A stretch of DNA of 64,000 nt from Siphonodentalium dalli (taxonomy: Eukaryota > Mollusca > Scaphopoda > Gadilida > Siphonodentaliidae): assembly GCA_032622095.1 (NCBI GenBank), contig CP136064.1:256163863-256227862 (forward strand), in the 5' to 3' direction. The translations under genes and the position numbers were made by a program. The notes beneath the pieces are model-generated. The model was not told the origin of the DNA, searched no databases, and saw nothing but the letters and a program-made list of their open reading frames with translations. This document shows, piece after piece, positions 1-9,537 of the stretch (its first letter is position 1; every line of letters begins with the position of its first letter).

Positions 1-975
1 GACGGGGACCCCACGAAATACCACGGGTGGGTCAAGTCGATAGAAAAATGCGCGATCCTAACCGGCGCTAACGAAGCAAAGAAGCCCTATATGGCATTCC
101 AGAGCGCGACGGGCCCCGTATCAGATTTTTTACAAAGATATTTGGCCACGAATCCTAACGCCACGTGGCAAGACACAAAAACTGAATTATCTAGTCGATT
201 TGCCGAGATAAATGACATTCAATTCGCCTTTTCGATGCTAAGAAAAATCAAGCAAAAAAAAAACGAAAATTTACATGTGCTTGCCGAACGGATTTTGGAG
301 ATCGCGATGGTGGCATACCGAGAGCAACCCGGCGGGATCAACGCGGTTGAAGGCCAACTCGTAGGGTTTTATATTGACGCTTTAAGAAGCGACAGTTTGA
401 AAATGAAGTTGATCAGGGATGCGCCGAAGACACTAAAATTGGCAGCCGACATCGCCATGCGGGAAATGGGGATCCGACGGGTATTCAACCTACGAACGGG
501 CCGCGAAAATTACAACGAAAACGAACCGGAAGCAATGGAAATCGATAGTTTCAGAAACAAACGCGCGAGGGCAACCTGCGATATATGCGCAAGCGATAAC
601 CACACGACCCGTGAACACCGATCACGCCCGAGACAGGTGCATGTCGAAGCGGTGGTTAAACCACGAACAGTCGAATGTTGGACGTGTCAAGGTGACCATT
701 TCGCTCGCGACTGCCCCTTTAAGACCGAAAACCGAAGGCACGTATCTTGCTGGGGTTGCAACGGTAATCACTTGGCTAGAAATTGCCCCTCTAAATCCGG
801 AGATTCGAAGCAAAGGCAATGGAACACGCCAGTAACGCCACCTAGGGCAATCCGCCGAGATCAGCCGAACCGATCACGTGACCTATCCCATGATACACCG
901 CGTCACAGCCGGAGATATCCGACATTAAACGAACCACCGCGACTAATGACCCCGCCCACATACGCAAAAAACTAA
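1..975 (+). CDS. gag: Gag polyprotein, 5'-partial
   Basis: The frame is open from base 1, so the ATG at base 91 is internal and the true start lies left of the window. The product is the structural capsid/nucleocapsid polyprotein of the retroelement, which packages its RNA. Counting from base 1, the first 180 or so residues resemble the capsid-like part of gypsy Gag. The nucleocapsid part carries three zinc knuckles. The first (C193, C196, H201, H206) is a CCHH variant. The second (C226, C229, H234, C239) and third (C250, C253, H258, C263) are canonical CX2CX4HX4C. The tail is rich in Arg, Pro and Thr. It ends at TAA 973-975, directly after a slippery heptamer that shifts some ribosomes into pol. 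The pol frame overlaps it from base 894. Confidence 0.85.
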   Translation, partial: DGDPTKYHGWVKSIEKCAILTGANEAKKPYMAFQSATGPVSDFLQRYLATNPNATWQDTKTELSSRFAEINDIQFAFSMLRKIKQKKNENLHVLAERILEIAMVAYREQPGGINAVEGQLVGFYIDALRSDSLKMKLIRDAPKTLKLAADIAMREMGIRRVFNLRTGRENYNENEPEAMEIDSFRNKRARATCDICASDNHTTREHRSRPRQVHVEAVVKPRTVECWTCQGDHFARDCPFKTENRRHVSCWGCNGNHLARNCPSKSGDSKQRQWNTPVTPPRAIRRDQPNRSRDLSHDTPRHSRRYPTLNEPPRLMTPPTYAKN

Positions 976-1029
976 GGAATCCTCTCATTGAGGCCACATG
1001 TGAGAGGAAATTTAGTATCAACATTGTGG
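966..1029 (+). promoter_or_regulatory. Programmed -1 ribosomal frameshift signal between gag and pol
   Basis: The heptamer AAAAAAC at 966-972 is read in the gag frame as A AAA AAC, followed at once by the gag stop TAA (973-975). This is a canonical X XXY YYZ slippery site. Slipping back one base enters exactly the pol frame, which is open from 894. After a 7-base spacer, bases 980-987 (TCCTCTCA) and 1001-1008 (TGAGAGGA) form a perfect 8-bp stem with a 12-base loop. Loop bases 994-998 (CCACA) can also pair with 1025-1029 (TGTGG), which would make a pseudoknot. Site, spacer and stimulator all match retroviral -1 frameshift signals. The pseudoknot is inference. Confidence 0.8.
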
Positions 1030-4000
1030 GGAACCCCAGCTCGTGTTTAGTCAGAATAGGTAAAAATAAATATCGCTCATTAGTGGATAGTGGAGCGGAA
1101 GTATCATTGATTCACAAACGCGTCTATGACGCATTACAGTTCCGACCAAAACTAACTAGGGAACATATCAACCTTAGCTCCGTGAATGGGAAGTCACTGG
1201 GCGTACTTGGTAGCGTGGAACTGACCTTCAGAATGGCGAAACTAAAATTAACCCATAAATTTTATGTGGCGAATGATATGACCCGGAATATGATCTTGGG
1301 GAGGGATTGGTTGACCTCTCGGGGGGTCAGACTATATTATGATCTGGGATGCCTCAAGGTCAGTGACGTGTACGTCCCATTGGAATCGGACGCGCACATA
1401 GCTTCCCTGCTGAGATTGACCAGCAAGGTTAGCTTAAAGCCTCAAACATCAACTTTATGTATGGGAAAATCAAAAAACTTAGCTTCTCTTCGCAAGTCGA
1501 CATTAGTAGAGGTGGCCCAAATCGAGACAGGCTACCTAGCGTCAGAACCCGGTCTGGAAATCGGCAGCTCCATTTCTGGGGTGGGCAAGAGGAACAAGGT
1601 CCCGGTATTACTCGTCAATAACACGAACAAAACGTTTCGCCTACGGCGGGGCAGTGTGATTGGCAAAACGATCGTGTGTGACCCCGAAACCAATCATGAA
1701 ATCAACTCTTTGTCGCAAAGCTACCGGTCCCCGATAACCCGTAATTACCGCGACAATGGCTATGCTCCCGGGCGCGCCGACCGTAACAGGGTAGACAACT
1801 CTAGGTCAGCACGCGCTACCGTCGAGAAAAGATTAAATTTAACCGAAGTTTCGTGCCCCGAGCAATACCGAGAGACACTGGTAAAATTGTTGAAGTCCAA
1901 CTCGGACATTTTTGCCGACAAGGACACTGAGCTGACGCAGACGAGCACAGTCAAGATGCATATTGACACGGGAAACCACCCTCCGATAAAACTTCGCCCG
2001 TATCGCACCCCTTTGAATAAACGACCGTTGGTTGACACTGCCATAAATGATATGCTCGAAGCGGACATTATCAGGCCGAGTTCGAGCCCGTATTCGGCGC
2101 CTATTGTCATGGTTGACAAGCGCGACGGCACGAAACGATTTTGCGTCGACTTCAGACAATTAAATTCCATAACCAAGCCTATGTCATACCCACTTCCGGT
2201 TATCGACGATATTTTGGCACTTCTTGGAAAGTCTAAATTTTTCACCGCTATCGATCTAAAAAGTGGCTATTGGCAGTGCCAGGTCGCAGAGGAGGACAAG
2301 CAAAAGACGGCATTCGCTTGCCACCGAGGTCTTTTTGAATTCAACTCCATGCCTTTTGGGCTCCGGAACGCTGGAGGGGTTTTCTCCCAGCTGATGGCCC
2401 AGGTGTTATGTGGGATGGGTGATTACGCCATTGCCTACTTAGACGACGTCCTCATCTACAGCGAGTCCCTAGAATTACACTTGGAACATATCCAGAAAGT
2501 CTTTGACAAGTTGCGCCAACATACACTGAAATTAAAATTAAAAAAGTGCCAATTCCTAAAGCAAGAAACACGGTATTTGGGTTTTATAATTGATACCGAC
2601 GGCGTCCGACCTGACCCCGACAAGGTCAAGGCCATCCGGTCGCTTGTGCCCCCAACATCAGTAAAAGAAGTACGTTCCTTCATTGGCATGAGCAACTACT
2701 ACCGCAGATTTGTCCCCTCATTTTCGCAAATCGCTGAACCTTTGGTACAGCTTACAAAAAAATATGCCAAATTCAAATGGGACCAAGCTTGCCAAATTTC
2801 GTTTGACAAACTAAAAGAAAATCTCACGGCAGTGCCTCTCCTGGCCTACCCAAATACGGCCACGCCCTATACATTGTATACTGATGCAAGCGACCTTTGC
2901 ATCGGTGCCTGTCTGACCCAGTTCGGCTCAGATGGCGTTGAAGAACCAATTTATTATCTCTCACACAAACTTAGTGATACTCAAACCCGATGGACAACTG
3001 TGGAGAAAGAGGCATATGCAATTCACTTCGCATTACAAAGGTTGGACCATTACCTTCATAACGCCACTTTCACGATAAAAACAGATCATAAACCATTGAA
3101 GTATCTCTTGGAATCCCCCATGCAGAACAAGAAAATTCAACAGTGGGCTTTGGGCATAACTGGATATAACTGTAACATTGAGTACATAGCTGGCCCAGAT
3201 AATCACTGCGCAGACCTGCTCAGTCGAACGCCACCTAATGCTTATACGGAACAAGAGAAGGCAGAAGTAGAGGTAGATATCAACGACAATAACCTTACTG
3301 TCGCCGAGACCCAAGCGGAAATCGCCGCCTTGAATTCGTCTCGATTTAAACCCAAAGACTTCGCAAGCTGCGAGGTAACCCCAAAGGAACTGCCGAATAA
3401 AACTCAAATTGGTCAGGCTTACCAACCTACTAATCTACTGTTCAACAAGCCAGGCTTCAACATGCTTGAGGAACAAAAGAAAGACCCGGAAATTGCGTCA
3501 GTTCTGGAGGCCCTCGACAAAGGCGAGGACACCCGGAATGACAAACACTTGATGATTGACGGGGTACTCTATTACCTCTCGAGTGCTGACGCAGAACCGA
3601 CCCCACGCCTTTGGGTGCCCGCACATCTTCAAACCAACATAATCCAACAATACCACGATGATAACGGCCACGTGGGAGTAGACAAAACGCATGATGCGAT
3701 TAGGTCGAAATATTTTTGGCCCAGACTGTACAAGGAACTAAACTGTTACGTTGGAAAGTGCGTGACCTGCCAAGTCAGGTCTCTGCAAAAACAATCCCCT
3801 AAAATGCAAATAACGGACACGCCCCCCTACCCTTTTGCCAAAATTGGGTTGGACCTATCAGGGCCCTACCCCACGTCGCTATCGGGTAACCGCTACATTA
3901 TCAGCTTCATAGACTTATATAGCGGGTGGGCAGAAGCGTTTCCGGTCAAGGACAAGTCAGCCGATAACGTTGTTCATCTCTTGATCGACGAGATATTCCC

Positions 4001-5204
4001 GCGACATGGATGCCCTCTAGAAATAATAACCGATAACGGCAGTGAGAACATTAATTACAAGGTCAGGGACACTCTGAAGGCTTTGAACATTCACCACGTG
4101 ACTACGTCTTATTATCACCCCCAGAGCAACAGTAGAGTGGAGAGATTTCACAGGACTTTTAAAGACATTGTCTCAAAGAAAGTGGCAGACCAAATAAACA
4201 CGTGGGACGTCCATTTAAATCAAGCACTAGCTGCGATTCGATTTAACAAAAATGAAACTTCAAAATTCTCCCCCTTTTTCTTGTTGTACAACCGAGACGT
4301 CGTGTTCCCAATAGACAATCTCCTAAAACCCAGGCGTAAATACGCGGGAGAAGATTACCATCAGATAGCTCTGCAACAACAGCACAAATCCTTTATGATG
4401 GTACACAAACACGTGAAACAGGCGAAACGCCAACAAGCAGCGAAATTTAACAAAAAGGCCACAGACACCAAATTCGAGATTGGCGAGGCCGTCTATGTGA
4501 AGAATCATTTACGAAAAAGCAAACTTGAAAGCAAATGGAAACCCTACTTCCGCATAACCAAGCAAATAACGCCCGTTACTTTCGAGTTAAGGAACCAATT
4601 AACTGGGAAAGTCACACAATCCCACGCTGAACACATGCGAAAAGCCAACCTTGAATGGGAAATCCCCAAAACTGACAACAACAAGCGTGCTCAAACGTAT
4701 GTTGTTCCCCCCGAAGACGAAGATAGCGACGTTCCTGCCCCTAACCCTGTGGGTGGGTCTTCTGGCGATGAAACAGAACCATTACCAGATGATGTAATCG
4801 CTCGATATCGGAGACAATGTTCGGACTCCGATGACGAAGATGTCCCTTTAAGCGAGCTTAAGATGCGCTTACAGCGTAGAAAGACGCGACTCGCGCGCTC
4901 AGAGCCGCTACAAAACCCTGACTCGTCCATGGACGAGAGACCAGAGCCGAGTGCCAAGGCACGACGCGCTCCAGCGCCTCGTCGACACGGGCGCAAAGTA
5001 ACAAAGATGTTTACGAGTGATGACAGCTCAGAGGATGAGTTAATGGAAGTGGCCGCCATTGAACAAACCCCTCGTGAAGGTAGGCCCGTACCGGCCCCTC
5101 GCAAGTGTAAGCAGCTCATGAATGGAGCGAGCATCAATTTAATAGGCAAACCGTCGCTTCAAGCCCTGCTATCAGCGATAATAATAGAGTGCTCGAAACA
5201 GTGA
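972..5204 (+). CDS. pol: Pol polyprotein: protease, reverse transcriptase, RNase H, integrase
   Basis: Expressed as a Gag-Pol fusion by -1 frameshifting. The uninterrupted part without a clear ATG runs from a GTG at 1026 for 1392 codons, and positions below count from there. The aspartic protease has DSGA at 21-24 and ILGRDW at 90-95. The reverse transcriptase has the first catalytic Asp at 410 and YLDD at 471-474. RNase H has Asp620, Glu662 and Asp687. The integrase has an HHCC zinc site (H877, H882, C912, C915) and the catalytic triad Asp943, Asp1003, Glu1039. A GPY/F-like module follows near 1155-1185. The last 200 residues are an acidic, Ser/Pro-rich tail that is not needed for catalysis in relatives. 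RT, RNase H and integrase before the tail is the Ty3/gypsy order. No stop or frameshift is seen. Confidence 0.93.
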   Translation, partial: LRNPLIEATCERKFSINIVGNPSSCLVRIGKNKYRSLVDSGAEVSLIHKRVYDALQFRPKLTREHINLSSVNGKSLGVLGSVELTFRMAKLKLTHKFYVANDMTRNMILGRDWLTSRGVRLYYDLGCLKVSDVYVPLESDAHIASLLRLTSKVSLKPQTSTLCMGKSKNLASLRKSTLVEVAQIETGYLASEPGLEIGSSISGVGKRNKVPVLLVNNTNKTFRLRRGSVIGKTIVCDPETNHEINSLSQSYRSPITRNYRDNGYAPGRADRNRVDNSRSARATVEKRLNLTEVSCPEQYRETLVKLLKSNSDIFADKDTELTQTSTVKMHIDTGNHPPIKLRPYRTPLNKRPLVDTAINDMLEADIIRPSSSPYSAPIVMVDKRDGTKRFCVDFRQLNSITKPMSYPLPVIDDILALLGKSKFFTAIDLKSGYWQCQVAEEDKQKTAFACHRGLFEFNSMPFGLRNAGGVFSQLMAQVLCGMGDYAIAYLDDVLIYSESLELHLEHIQKVFDKLRQHTLKLKLKKCQFLKQETRYLGFIIDTDGVRPDPDKVKAIRSLVPPTSVKEVRSFIGMSNYYRRFVPSFSQIAEPLVQLTKKYAKFKWDQACQISFDKLKENLTAVPLLAYPNTATPYTLYTDASDLCIGACLTQFGSDGVEEPIYYLSHKLSDTQTRWTTVEKEAYAIHFALQRLDHYLHNATFTIKTDHKPLKYLLESPMQNKKIQQWALGITGYNCNIEYIAGPDNHCADLLSRTPPNAYTEQEKAEVEVDINDNNLTVAETQAEIAALNSSRFKPKDFASCEVTPKELPNKTQIGQAYQPTNLLFNKPGFNMLEEQKKDPEIASVLEALDKGEDTRNDKHLMIDGVLYYLSSADAEPTPRLWVPAHLQTNIIQQYHDDNGHVGVDKTHDAIRSKYFWPRLYKELNCYVGKCVTCQVRSLQKQSPKMQITDTPPYPFAKIGLDLSGPYPTSLSGNRYIISFIDLYSGWAEAFPVKDKSADNVVHLLIDEIFPRHGCPLEIITDNGSENINYKVRDTLKALNIHHVTTSYYHPQSNSRVERFHRTFKDIVSKKVADQINTWDVHLNQALAAIRFNKNETSKFSPFFLLYNRDVVFPIDNLLKPRRKYAGEDYHQIALQQQHKSFMMVHKHVKQAKRQQAAKFNKKATDTKFEIGEAVYVKNHLRKSKLESKWKPYFRITKQITPVTFELRNQLTGKVTQSHAEHMRKANLEWEIPKTDNNKRAQTYVVPPEDEDSDVPAPNPVGGSSGDETEPLPDDVIARYRRQCSDSDDEDVPLSELKMRLQRRKTRLARSEPLQNPDSSMDERPEPSAKARRAPAPRRHGRKVTKMFTSDDSSEDELMEVAAIEQTPREGRPVPAPRKCKQLMNGASINLIGKPSLQALLSAIIIECSKQ

Positions 5205-5564
5205 CCTGGGGTCCATTACAGAAGAAATGCGACCCTACCCTTAACTGGCTTATTGGCAAACCTAACCTGGCTTCGTAAATGTTGAAAATAGTTAGCCCAA
5301 CGCCCCAGACCGAATCGCGAATAAATAGTCATGTTCGGATCAATGACAGGTCGCGCGCCCCATGAAACCCGGCACGTGCGCATGGCGATTTAATAAATAA
5401 AGCTTTGAACTTTGCAATCGCGCACCGAGAGATAACGAGCACCACGGCGACGTGCACACCGCCACCCTTAGGGTTACTACGTTTGAGCGCACCCCGCTCA
5501 AATAAACACGATAGAAAATATGCTCATGACTGACTTAGTGAACGAAAAAGTATTACCCCAATGA
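5205..5564 (+). other. Non-coding stretch after pol with overlapping AATAAA signals
   Basis: No ORF is supported here. Two overlapping AATAAA hexamers lie at 5392-5401, followed about 70 bases later by a GC-rich stretch. They may act as a poly(A) signal for the gag-pol RNA, or they may be chance in a region that otherwise has moderate GC. Confidence 0.35.
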
Positions 5565-5855
5565 ATGGTAGAGATGGCCAGGGTGGTATTTTGCCCTAGT
5601 AACGTAGTTACAGTAGTAATTTTCATTATCTTGACCCACCGATTCCGGTGGAAATTTGTTAAACGACATTTACCAAGGTTAGCCATTATGTATAATAAGC
5701 AGTTAGACCAGCGACCTGAGGATATCCTGAATGCCGTGTTCAAAGAACCCATCGACGAAGCAATGGAGACGGATGCACCAAAGCCGTCTGCGCTATTCCG
5801 GGACAACACTCAGGAACGCCTACATGTATATCCAATTATAGCCGTCAGAGGCTGA
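5565..5855 (+). CDS. Small ORF with one membrane-spanning segment, function unknown
   Basis: An ORF of 96 codons lies between pol and the candidate LTR, inside the retroelement. Residues about 6-24 are hydrophobic enough for one membrane span. Basic residues (HRFRWKFVKRH) follow, then an acidic, proline-containing tail. Its position is that of an envelope or accessory gene in errantivirus-like gypsy elements, but I see no envelope motif. It could be the remnant of a longer membrane protein, an exon of a spliced message or a chance ORF. The ATG context is ordinary, and a second ATG follows three codons later. Confidence 0.35.
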   Translation: MVEMARVVFCPSNVVTVVIFIILTHRFRWKFVKRHLPRLAIMYNKQLDQRPEDILNAVFKEPIDEAMETDAPKPSALFRDNTQERLHVYPIIAVRG

Positions 5856-6323
5856 CCACATCTGTGGCGGATTTGGATTAGTATTAATTATGTATCGTAT
5901 ATTAATGTATTCCGAATTTCCTTCGTAATTATTGTTGCGCGGATATCAGAATCATTTGCATGTATATAGACATTTATGCATTTCATATATTTCAAATATT
6001 AATTGTTGCATAACGATGTCCAGGGTATTATAGTTGTATAATCATCAGAATGATTATAGCAAGCGTTGAATAGGGACTATAAATCCCGACATTCGGTCAT
6101 AAGTTTTGATGATTGAAATCAATCACCCCGACTTATCTTGTGTTTAACTGTTCGTCAACCAATCCATCTATATAATTAGTTGTAAATTCCATTTTCGTAT
6201 TGGGCCGATCTGACGACCCTCAAGCGATACCGATAAATTGGAAAAGTAACCATTGTGTATACTGACTGTGTCATTTGTTCTCAAACCTCACACAAATATC
6301 CGTTTGAGTATTACAGGCTGACC
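5856..6323 (+). promoter_or_regulatory. AT-rich leader of ORF3 with TATA-like box and possible splice acceptor
   Basis: A TATAAAT at 6078-6084 sits between GGGA and CCCG. TTACAG at 6311-6316 looks like a 3' splice site just ahead of a strong ATG. These could serve a subgenomic RNA for the third ORF. An alternative is that part of this stretch is itself LTR-like. Without the 5' LTR for comparison I cannot decide. Confidence 0.25.
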
Positions 6324-6845
6324 ATGGCGGTGGAACAAGGGTCGACCAGTTGTCAGAACCTACCCCCATACTCGGACATTGAGGACGAAAATACCTCGAC
6401 ATCCGATGATGACGATATGACACCCAATTCAGATGCACGACCATCCACCAGCAGGCGGCCGCATGAAAGCTACCTCGACATGATGCCGCGCATGCAGTCA
6501 CCCACATCCTACAACCAGCCATGGGTACAGCCTTACAACGAGCATAGACGATATTACGCGATGCAGTCACCTCCCCCGCCTTACAGCCCGCCCAGAGAAT
6601 CTGAAGATGCACTCATCGACATCGACCCCGATTGGTACTACTTCACGAACGAACACCGACAGCCGATCCAGACTCGCCAGCGAACCTACGCTAGAGCACG
6701 ACAGCAGCCGTACCAACGACACCGACGGACATACGAACAACAGAGGCCTCTCATTCACCGATGCCGCTGTTGCGAACTACTCCGACGAATCATCAACCTG
6801 CTACGCAGCAACGTATTGGACTTGCGATTTCAAGATCAACTTTAA
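6324..6845 (+). CDS. Retroelement third ORF: acidic then Arg-rich protein with a PPxY motif
   Basis: The frame is open from 6255, but I choose the ATG at 6324 because it lies in GACCATGG, a near-ideal Kozak context, 7 bases after a possible splice acceptor (TTACAG, 6311-6316). The product has 173 residues. Residues 17-37 are very acidic (DDDD at 28-31). A Pro/Tyr-rich middle holds a PPxY motif at 84-87, which in retroviral Gag proteins recruits Nedd4-type ubiquitin ligases for budding. Residues 115-145 are Arg/Gln-rich. The C-terminus has a Cys cluster (C147, C149, C150) and a Leu-rich amphipathic stretch. There is no signal peptide and no membrane span. The stop lies three bases before a purine tract, as expected for the last gene of an LTR element. 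I do not recognise the family. Confidence 0.55.
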   Translation: MAVEQGSTSCQNLPPYSDIEDENTSTSDDDDMTPNSDARPSTSRRPHESYLDMMPRMQSPTSYNQPWVQPYNEHRRYYAMQSPPPPYSPPRESEDALIDIDPDWYYFTNEHRQPIQTRQRTYARARQQPYQRHRRTYEQQRPLIHRCRCCELLRRIINLLRSNVLDLRFQDQL

Positions 6846-6848
6846 ATC

Positions 6849-6863
6849 GAAAAAGTGAAGGAG
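6849..6863 (+). other. Candidate polypurine tract (plus-strand primer site)
   Basis: Fourteen of 15 bases are purines (gaaaaagtgaaggag), located directly after the last ORF and just before a TG dinucleotide. This is the usual position of the PPT next to a 3' LTR. The assignment is inference, because the LTR edge is unproven. Confidence 0.45.
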
Positions 6864-6866
6864 TAA

Positions 6867-7752
6867 TGTGCCAAGACAACCCCAGGGACATAACTTTCAA
6901 CCTGGGAAGAAGATAGGAAATCTCTAAGTCAGAGGGGCGCTCGATTACCACACATATCAGCGCCGCTGTTGACCACATCTAGATCACAAAGTACTGAGCA
7001 CCAAATCGAATTAGCGAGCGTCCATGCAATAATCTTCCCCGACACATACATAGGCGAATGATTTGTGGAGTAACAGAACGGTCTTGGGGATTAAGCAAGG
7101 CCAGATGTATCGCCTAGAAAAGCTACTGAAACCAGGAGAGTTAATAGGACCCATGGGGAGATGACGATAACTCAATTATCCTAAGTAAGTCTGGAACCGA
7201 CGCGCCGTGAAAATACACATGGCCGTCATTAGCGGCCACTGGGTATTTTAGTAAGAAGCAAACCGACATCCACAGACAGTTCTAACCAGCTACCCTATAG
7301 TAACAACGAATTCTCGGACGCGTGGAAGAGCAGTGTGGAGCAATGGACGAGAATACAAGGTAAACATTATGTGCCGACGGAGGAAGAAGAGCAGACGACA
7401 GGAAGACGAACTCGACCGGAACTCAACCGAGTAGAAGACAAGCAGACACACCCAACCTATGAAGACGGAAGAAGACCCGAAACCAAGCAGACGACAGGAA
7501 GAGAAACCCAGATGCCGATGATTGAACATTATTGACTTTGTTATATATAAATAATCAAACAGTTCTGATAGCCTTAAGAGTTATATGTACCCGTATTGGC
7601 ACATCGCTCGAATTAAAACATTTTTGTTGTGAAAGTTTCCTTTTAATAACAAGTTTGCTTAGTGGCATTGATTTTCACTATAAAAACGCAATTGTACGGC
7701 TGTCCCACCGCCTTGAATTCGACAATTTTGGGGGTATCATCACATTATAACA
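6867..7752 (+). repeat. Candidate 3' LTR, boundaries tentative
   Basis: The stretch starts with TGTG just after the purine tract and could end with ACA near 7752, before the next repeat family begins. It has a TATATATAAATA stretch near 7541-7553 and TATAAAAA near 7679 as possible core promoter elements. An A/G-rich part (7375-7510) repeats 'agacgacaggaag'. No long convincing ORF is present. The second LTR lies outside the window, so size and ends are guesses. Confidence 0.3.
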
Positions 7753-7788
7753 ATATCGGGGCATAATTGATAAGGATATATATGCATA

Positions 7789-8375
7789 TAATCTATTATA
7801 TATTTTGGAAGATCTGTGTGTGTGTGTGTGTCTGTCTGTCTGTGTGATCGCGATGAACTCGAAAACGGCCGACCCGATTTCGATGAAACTTGGTATGTGG
7901 GGGTATTTTCGACCGGGAACTGGCATAGGCATATTAATTTGTTCGTGCGACGTGACCTTGAAATCGGGTCATTTCAAGGTCAAACGCCCGAATATCACGG
8001 GATTTCGATGAAACTTGGTATGTGGGATACTTTCGGTCGGGGAGTTGCATAGGCCTATTAATTTGCCCGTGCGACGTGACATTGACCTTGAAATCAGGTC
8101 ATTTCAAGGTCAAATCGCGAATTTTGATGGGATTTCCACGAAAGTTTATACATAGGGTTACTTTTGTCCACTGAGTGTTTTGGACGGTCGAGTCGTGACC
8201 CCGACCTGACATCGACCTTCAAAATGATCAATTCAAGGTCAAAGCCCGGCCGAAGTGGATTTCGACGGGTACTTTTGTCGGGTACTTTTGTCCGGGCAGT
8301 GTTTTGGACGGGTCAAATCGTGACCCCACCTCACATTGACCTTCAAAATGGACAATTCAAGGTCAAATCGCGCAA
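7789..8375 (+). mobile_element. Helitron-like non-autonomous repeat, copy 1
   Basis: The copy begins TCTATTATATATTTTGG, then a TG/CTGT microsatellite, then a core reading roughly 'gacccgatttcgatgaaact'. Several 'tgaccttgacctt...tcaaggtcaaa' stem-loop blocks follow. It is related to the sequences at 8376-10270, 47360-47757 and 52881-53545. It carries no protein and is cut at its 3' side by the next copy. Confidence 0.5.
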
Positions 8376-9537
8376 ATATTTTGGGACTTCTGTTTGTCTG
8401 TTTGTCTGTTAGCTATGGCCGGGGAAACGGCTGGACCGATTGAGCTCAAACTTCCAATCTATGATTAAAAAACACGGGCAGTGTTTACCAGCTCCCAGCA
8501 CTCATTCTCCATTCCCACTGCCACCGTCTTGGAATTGTGGGGGTTAATCGCGTGATAGTTAAAGAGCGTTCGTATCCACAGTGTCGTGATACAGAGCGTT
8601 TAGACACTGTTAAACCGTTACATAGGAAATATGCATGCATTTCCATTGCATAGAACTCGCTTCTACGAATCTTCCCAAGGCTGGCAAAATTCTTAATAAA
8701 TGCGTTTATGTCTCTTCGACAATTGCCTAATACAATTAAAGCGTGGAGTCTGTCCATTTTCTCATGAAAAATCGAATTCTACGACCACCGGGTTCGAGAT
8801 ATCTTATTATTTCCGACATCGTCATTTTTGTCACTCGAAATCACTTCGGCCTCAATTCATCCCTTGCGAGGCATTCTAAAATTATGTCTTCACTTCCCAG
8901 TTATGCCCCAGGGTGTGGACCATGAGGAGACATTTATTGCAAGTCATAAGATATTTTTTATTGCCCGGGAACAATACTTATTAGTTGATTCCATCGATCG
9001 TCTTATCTTTCCGTTTTCGACGCATCGCGTAAATAATGTACTTGCACTAATTCGTACCTCTTGACTCATCGCCGAGAGGCTTGAACTGTATGACATCATA
9101 AGGGTGCTGCTTTGTTTTGGACGGGCCAAACCCGTCAAATCGTTACCCCGACCCGACCTTGACCTTCAAAATGGTCAAATCAAGGTCAAATCGGATAAAA
9201 CGCACGGATTTCGACGAAATTTTACACCTAGGGGTACTTTTTCCGGGGACTGTTTTCGACGGGTCAACTAGGGGTAATTTTGTCCAGGGAGTGTTTTGGA
9301 AGGGTCAAATCGTGACCCCGACCTGACCTTGACCTTCAAAAAGGTCAATTCAAGGTCAAGTCGGGTAAAAGCGGACGGATTTGGACGGGTACTTTTGTCT
9401 GGGGAGTGTTTTAGACGGGTCAAATCGTGACCCCGATCTGACCTTGACCTTCAAAATGGTCAATTCAAGGTCAAATCACCCAATTCGCCGAAAAGCAGAG
9501 GGGAACCAGCCCGGACGAAGTCGGGTCCACCAGCTAG
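8376..9537 (+). mobile_element. Helitron-like non-autonomous repeat, copy 2, with 3' hairpin and CTAG end
   Basis: The copy opens with 'attttgggacttctg', CTGT repeats and 'ggctggaccgattgagctc'. The first 230 bases match 9545-9790. Three 'gggtcaaatcgtgacc' blocks lie near 9120, 9300 and 9415. At the 3' end a short hairpin (9510-9525, CCCGGAC/GTCGGG) is followed 8 bases later by CTAG (9534-9537) and then T. A hairpin just ahead of CTRR-T is the Helitron 3' signature. No Rep/helicase ORF is present, so the copy is non-autonomous if real. Confidence 0.5.

Larger units (their letters stand above)
1..7752 (+). mobile_element. Ty3/gypsy-type LTR retrotransposon, 5' end outside the window
   Basis: The gene order gag, protease, reverse transcriptase, RNase H, integrase is that of Ty3/gypsy elements and vertebrate-type retroviruses. 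The element enters from the left edge, so the 5' LTR, primer-binding site and gag start are not visible. After pol come two more ORFs and then a purine-rich tract at 6849-6863. Just beyond it, a TG at 6867 could open the 3' LTR. The right limit of 7752 is only a guess at a closing CA before the next repeat family. Gag and pol frames are intact over their visible lengths, which suggests a young copy. The clade cannot be decided by eye. Confidence 0.8.

Noticed and set aside
1760-5149. Antisense ORFs inside pol (161, 106, 130 and 152 codons)
   Set aside because: Shadows of the strongly supported pol frame.
5864-6293. LTR between pol and ORF3
   Set aside because: It has a TATA box and TG/CA-like ends but no purine tract in front, and ORF3 followed by a purine tract at 6849 fits a later LTR better. 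It is not excluded.
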